This document shows positions 60,148 to 64,000 of a DNA stretch of 64,000 bases, piece by piece. The translations under genes were made by a program, and so were the position numbers. The stretch comes from an uncultured Clostridia bacterium. Lineage in GTDB: Bacteria; Bacillota; Clostridia; Oscillospirales; Ruminococcaceae. The DNA is taken from positions 1-64,000 of the forward strand of contig CANQCK010000003.1 of assembly GCA_947589185.1 (NCBI GenBank), given 5' to 3'. Position 1 is the first letter of the stretch. The number at the start of each line of letters is the position of its first letter. The notes below the pieces were generated by a model. That model saw nothing but the letters and a program-made list of their open reading frames with translations. It was not told where the DNA came from and did not search any database.

Positions 60148-61425
60148 TCAGACTTTTAAATCTATTAATCCCTTATTCAGCATTTCCATTGCCGACAGTA
60201 TCACACCCAGCTTACCGCTCGGATAAGTAATGCCGCCCTGAAGCCACGCTGCAAACGGCTCTCTTATAGGTGCATCGGCAGAAAGCTCAATAGACGCTCC
60301 CATTGTAAACGCTCCTGCCGCCATAATAACCTTGCTGTCATATCCAGGCATATCCCAAGCTTCGGGAACAGCAAAGCTGTCGACAGGAGAACCTTTCTGT
60401 ATTCCCTGACAAAACGCAGTTAGCTTTTGTTCGTCTCCCAACAGAATTGAAGCTATTATATCAGTTCGCTTTTCATAGCTTTCAGGAAATGTCTTAAAGC
60501 CCAGTTTTTCATAAAATCTACAGGCAAATGCAGAGGTTTTCAAAGCCGACTCAACAACCTGTGGTGCCATAAAAAATCCAAGTAAAATCTCTCTGTTCTG
60601 ATTAAGCGAACAGCCTACCTCTTTTCCCATTCCGATACAGGTAAGTCTGTCTGCACACTTTTCTATCAAATCAGCTTTTCCCGCTATGTAACCGCCTGTT
60701 GAAGCTATTCCTCCGCCCGGATTTTTTATCAATGAGCCTATTATCAAATCCGCTCCGACGTCAAGCGGTTCACTCTTTTCAACAAACTCGCCGTAGCAGT
60801 TATCTACCATAACTATTACATTCTCATTAGCCGATTTTGCGGTCTTAACTATTCTTTCTATAGTATCAATGCAAAGCGACGGGCGAAGTGAATAACCTCT
60901 CGACCGCTGAATGTAAATAACCCTTGCCGTCTTTGCTCTTTTTGAGATCTCATCATAATCGGGAGTTCCGTCTGAAAGCAGATCAACCTGTCTGTAAATA
61001 ACGCCGAAATCGACCAGCGAACCGCTTCCGTTTGTATTTTTTATTCCGATTACCTCTTCTAAGGTGTCATACGGCTTTCCCGTTACAGAAACCAATTTGT
61101 CTCCCGCTCTCAACACCCCGAACAAAGCAGTAGAAAGTGCATGAGTTCCGTTGACAAATGTGTGACGTACCAATGCGTCCTCTCCGCCGAATGTCTGAGC
61201 AAATACCTTGTCTATTGTATCTCTGCCTGCATCTCCGTAACCGTAACCTGTCGTACCCTTTAAACAGCTTTCTGACACCCGATTGTCTATAAAAGCCTTT
61301 AAGACCTTCTGTCCGTTATAATCGGCAATTCTGCTGAAGTCTGCAAATATGTCCCTGCATTCTGCTTCAGCCTCATCGGCAAGACTTAAAAGTCTTTTAT
61401 CTATATCAAAAAAAGAATTATTCAT
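60148..61425 (-). CDS. PLP-dependent enzyme of the YnbB/methionine gamma-lyase-like family
   Basis: A 425-residue fold-type I PLP enzyme. TTGYGYGDAGRDTIDKVFAQTFG (outlined, about 57-80) and HTFVNGTHALSTALFG are typical of the group named for aluminium resistance. The PLP lysine is probably in IGSLIKNPGGG (about 235), with DNCYGEF as the cofactor Asp region. The true reaction in this family is not settled. Its ATG overlaps the stop of the GNAT gene by eight bases (ATGAATAA), implying coupling. Confidence 0.86.
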   Translation of the reverse strand: MNNSFFDIDKRLLSLADEAEAECRDIFADFSRIADYNGQKVLKAFIDNRVSESCLKGTTGYGYGDAGRDTIDKVFAQTFGGEDALVRHTFVNGTHALSTALFGVLRAGDKLVSVTGKPYDTLEEVIGIKNTNGSGSLVDFGVIYRQVDLLSDGTPDYDEISKRAKTARVIYIQRSRGYSLRPSLCIDTIERIVKTAKSANENVIVMVDNCYGEFVEKSEPLDVGADLIIGSLIKNPGGGIASTGGYIAGKADLIEKCADRLTCIGMGKEVGCSLNQNREILLGFFMAPQVVESALKTSAFACRFYEKLGFKTFPESYEKRTDIIASILLGDEQKLTAFCQGIQKGSPVDSFAVPEAWDMPGYDSKVIMAAGAFTMGASIELSADAPIREPFAAWLQGGITYPSGKLGVILSAMEMLNKGLIDLKV

Positions 61426-62203
61426 CTATGTCTTTCCTTTCAAGCACTATGTCATTATAAATTGGAAGAAAGCCTATTTCAGTATAATAGCTTACGTTAT
61501 AGCTTCTTGCAAAAAGCTGAACTGAAAACCCATCGTCATTCAGCCTTTCGCCTATCCAATACAAAAGCTCTCTTGCATGGTGTTTACCGCGCTCTTCAGG
61601 TATCGTAGCAACGTGGCCTATAAATGCAATGCCATCGATAATATACTGTATAGTTGCAGACGAACAGTTATTGAGCGTAAAACTCTGCGAAAGACCTTTT
61701 CTTACCCTATGCGACGTATCTGTCAGCCACAGCGAATATGAATTTTTTATTGCAGGAAAACTCGTTGCCAGAATATCATACACGTCGTCCAGTTTAGGTA
61801 ATTCATTTACGTCCAGCTTTGGAATGTGATTTTTGCATACAAACTCAAACATAGTTCTATCAAACACGTTGTAGTCAACATCTATTATTTTACTCAATTT
61901 TTTTGAATAGCTTAACCCCAGTTCAACAGTAACAGGCTTTGTCATAAAAATGAGGGTTGCAAGCTCAGAAATTTCATTATCAGAAAGATTATGGCCTTGA
62001 AAAACAGAAACTACCATTGACGCATTGAAAATAGATACCACAGCGTCGTTATCGGCACGCTCGTTTTCCCGAACAAAATAAAATCTGCAAAAGTCATAGC
62101 TTACTCCATAAGCTAAAAAATGCGATTTTATACGTCTTGAATAGTGATTCTTTTCAAGAGTATTCAATAGCTTTTCTGTTATGTCTTGAGTTTCTGTTAT
62201 CAT
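61418..62203 (-). CDS. GNAT family N-acetyltransferase
   Basis: A 261-residue protein with a divergent N-terminal half and a GNAT core in the C-terminal part (about 165-255): VATIPEERGKHHARELLYWI carries the acetyl-CoA-binding loop, followed by YNVSYYTEIGFLPIY. The acceptor substrate is unknown. GGGGAG lies eleven bases before the ATG. It lies between the first M42 peptidase gene and the YnbB-type gene in one apparent operon. Confidence 0.8.
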   Translation of the reverse strand: MITETQDITEKLLNTLEKNHYSRRIKSHFLAYGVSYDFCRFYFVRENERADNDAVVSIFNASMVVSVFQGHNLSDNEISELATLIFMTKPVTVELGLSYSKKLSKIIDVDYNVFDRTMFEFVCKNHIPKLDVNELPKLDDVYDILATSFPAIKNSYSLWLTDTSHRVRKGLSQSFTLNNCSSATIQYIIDGIAFIGHVATIPEERGKHHARELLYWIGERLNDDGFSVQLFARSYNVSYYTEIGFLPIYNDIVLERKDIDE

Positions 62204-62250
62204 TTATATGACTTCTCCCCTAAAGGAATCATTCCTCCGTTTTTAAATTC

Positions 62251-63279
62251 TCACTTTACTGCTTTGTCATAAAGTTTAATTAAAATAGACTTTACAAGCT
62301 CAAGCGAATTAATCATATCTTTTTTATTGGCTACGCAGGACGGCGAGTGTATATACCTGCACGGAACGGATACAGCTAAAGTTTTAACTCCGCCCCTCGA
62401 AATATGAATAGCTCCTGCGTCGTTTCCGCCCGCTATCATTGTTTTTGTCTGACAGGGAATGTTATTCTCTTTTGCTGTTTCAAAAGCAAGATTATAAAGC
62501 TCTTTATTATAAACAGTCGATTTATCCATAAAGGATACAACAGGTCCGCTTTTGCATTTGCAAACAGATTTTTCCCCCTCCGAAAGAGGAATATCAGCCG
62601 CAGTTGTAGCCTCTATAACAATTGCGTAATCGGGGTTTACCGTGTATGCTGCCGCTGCTGCTCCGCGAAGTCCTATCTCCTCCTGAACAACAAAAGTAAA
62701 ATAGGTATCATACTCAAGCTCGCTTTCAATCAACTCAAGTAAAATTGCACAGCCGAATCTGTCGTCGATAGCTTTTGATTTTATAAATCCATCTCCGAAC
62801 TCTGTATAATCAGATTTAAAGTAAACGCTGTCCCCTAACGATACCGTTTTTTCAGCTTCATCACGGTTTTGAGCACCAATATCAACATTTAGCTTGTCAA
62901 AGGACACTGCCTTGTCCCTTTCATCACTTGAAAGGTTATGAACTGCAACCCCTCCGATAACTCCGTCCGTATTATTTTTGCCGACTGTAACCTGCCGCCC
63001 GAAAACAACTCCGGGGTCAATGCCTCCGACGCTTTCCACCTTCAAACTTCCGTCGTCATTTATATATTTAACTATCAGTCCTACCTCGTCCATATGAGCA
63101 GACAGCAAAACCTTATTTTTTGGTGTTTTTCTGCCCTTTTTAAATGCAATAATATTACCAAAATTATCGGCCTTACACTCACACTTATCAGAAATCCGTG
63201 AGATAATATAATCTCTGACTTCGTCCTCATCACCTGAAATTCCGTTTAAAAGACAAAGGTCACGCAGAGTTTCAAACAT
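62251..63279 (-). CDS. M42 family aminopeptidase (glutamyl aminopeptidase/endoglucanase type)
   Basis: A 342-residue dinuclear metallopeptidase. Metal and catalytic residues are visible: His in LLSAHMDEVGLIV (about 62), Asp in KAIDDRFGCAILL, Glu-Glu in VVQEEIGLRGAAAA, Asp/Glu in AIVIEATTAADIP and His in CRYIHSPSCV (about 312). Relatives form dodecameric shells that trim peptides. The ATG overlaps the end of the upstream M42 gene by eight bases, and GGGGTGG lies six bases before it. Confidence 0.9.
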   Translation of the reverse strand: MFETLRDLCLLNGISGDEDEVRDYIISRISDKCECKADNFGNIIAFKKGRKTPKNKVLLSAHMDEVGLIVKYINDDGSLKVESVGGIDPGVVFGRQVTVGKNNTDGVIGGVAVHNLSSDERDKAVSFDKLNVDIGAQNRDEAEKTVSLGDSVYFKSDYTEFGDGFIKSKAIDDRFGCAILLELIESELEYDTYFTFVVQEEIGLRGAAAAAYTVNPDYAIVIEATTAADIPLSEGEKSVCKCKSGPVVSFMDKSTVYNKELYNLAFETAKENNIPCQTKTMIAGGNDAGAIHISRGGVKTLAVSVPCRYIHSPSCVANKKDMINSLELVKSILIKLYDKAVK

Positions 63280-64000
63280 CAGCTTCCACCCCTTTTCTTA
63301 AAAATTCTGCAATAAGCCTTGCCGAATTTTCAATATCAGAAATTGATATAACCTCAACAGGAGTGTGCATATATTTAAGAGGTATTGAAACAGTAGCTGT
63401 TTTTACTCCGCTTCTTGTTACGCCGATAGCGTCGGCGTTCGTACCTGTTGTTCCGCCCATAACCTCGATCTGATAGGGTATTTTTTCTGTTTTTGCAATC
63501 TGAATAAACCCGTTTGACATAGATTTAGAAAGCGACGGAGAAACACCGATCATAGGACCTTTTCCCATTTCTCCGCAGGTATATTTTTTATCGCCTTCAA
63601 CTCTTGCAAATGATACATCAACAGCTATCGCCATATCCGGGTTTACTTTATAAGCCGCAGTCTTGGCTCCTCTTTCTCCTGTTTCCTCCTGTGAAGACAA
63701 CACCACTGAGAGCGAACAGTTAAGACTTTCAAACTCATTCTTTAACAAGTCAAGAGTCTGAATAAGAGTTAAAACACCTGCTCTGTCGTCAAGGCATTTA
63801 GAAGTTACCCTGTCGCCTAAAAGCAAACACGGTTCATTTGATATAATAACTCTATCACCCAAAGAAACGATATTCTCGACCTTTTCTTTTGACAAACCTG
63901 TGTCAACAAAAACATCATCCAGCTTAGGTGCTTTTTTTTCATCTGTTTCTAAGTGAGGCGGCGTTGACGTTGTAACTCCGTAAATTCTCTGCCCGTCTGA
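63272..64000 (-). CDS. M42 family aminopeptidase (5' end outside the window)
   Basis: The frame is open to the right edge, so the N-terminal part (with the first His ligand) is missing. The 242 visible residues show CLDDRAGVLTLIQTLD, LSSQEETGERGAKTAAYKVN, MAIAVDVSFA and KYMHTPVEVISISDI, the same ligand order as the downstream paralogue at 62251-63279 though the sequences differ widely. A TTG at 63895 could be mistaken for the start, but coding clearly continues upstream. The two genes overlap by eight bases. A third paralogue may lie beyond the window. Confidence 0.88.
   Translation of the reverse strand, partial: SDGQRIYGVTTSTPPHLETDEKKAPKLDDVFVDTGLSKEKVENIVSLGDRVIISNEPCLLLGDRVTSKCLDDRAGVLTLIQTLDLLKNEFESLNCSLSVVLSSQEETGERGAKTAAYKVNPDMAIAVDVSFARVEGDKKYTCGEMGKGPMIGVSPSLSKSMSNGFIQIAKTEKIPYQIEVMGGTTGTNADAIGVTRSGVKTATVSIPLKYMHTPVEVISISDIENSARLIAEFLRKGVEADV

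Overview
The window is a stretch of low-GC Firmicutes chromosome. The best fit is a Clostridia of the Oscillospiraceae/Ruminococcaceae type (a Ruminococcus-like gut anaerobe). The signs are an IspH-ribosomal protein S1 fusion, a cytidylate kinase-PlsC fusion, a DUF4364 protein, a paired YmfF/YmfH peptidase, and strong AGGAGG-type ribosome binding sites with frequent TTG and GTG starts. The genus is an inference. I see no phage, insertion sequence, CRISPR array or tRNA. Most genes lie on the minus strand; the plus-strand genes are an AI-2E family permease, radA and an acn-X-icd-rex operon.

Layout. 1-185: promoter and leader of an rRNA operon reading off the left edge. 267-5210: an orphan gene, a DUF4364 gene and aroC-aroA-aroB (shikimate pathway). 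5250-5490: a threefold intergenic repeat. 5491-9361: pcrA and a divergent permease. 9472-13521: ribU under an FMN riboswitch, efp with its own promoter, an M24 peptidase, aroQ and an endonuclease IV-like gene. 13685-14008: a repeat plus a run of seven hairpins. 14125-15498: radA. 15665-19660: a heterodimeric ABC exporter behind a leader with a 17-codon ORF and an intrinsic terminator. 19729-25562: ispH-rpsA, cmk-plsC, a HI0933-type flavoprotein and an RpiR regulator. 25624-31251: a DUF3006 protein, a ComEC-like hydrolase, ftsK/spoIIIE, uppP, a YlzJ-like protein and TepA. 31585-32945: a secreted leucine-rich-repeat protein and a decayed secreted-protein gene. 33198-37784: acnA, a small membrane protein, icd and rex, with a Rex-like operator on the promoter. 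38031-43805: a YfbR-type nucleotidase, decarboxylase beta and gamma subunits, comF, recD2 and a small membrane protein. 43942-48997: pnp, rpsO (with a structured leader), folD and lgt. 49011-55512: two M16 peptidases, dnaE and a small membrane protein. 55558-64000: whiA, rapZ, murB, a PHP phosphatase, hprK, a YnbB-type PLP enzyme, a GNAT protein and two M42 peptidases, the last cut by the window edge.

Functional themes. Most of the window is housekeeping. The most interesting signals are regulatory: (1) the ABC exporter leader, which looks like ribosome-mediated attenuation with a poly-G tract inside the leader ORF; (2) a near-consensus Rex operator overlapping the -35 box of the operon that ends in rex, which implies redox feedback on the oxidative TCA branch; (3) a dispersed GC-rich intergenic repeat that twice begins directly at a stop codon; (4) the seven-hairpin element upstream of radA. 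Start sites were adjusted where ribosome binding sites favour an internal codon, and each such entry says so.
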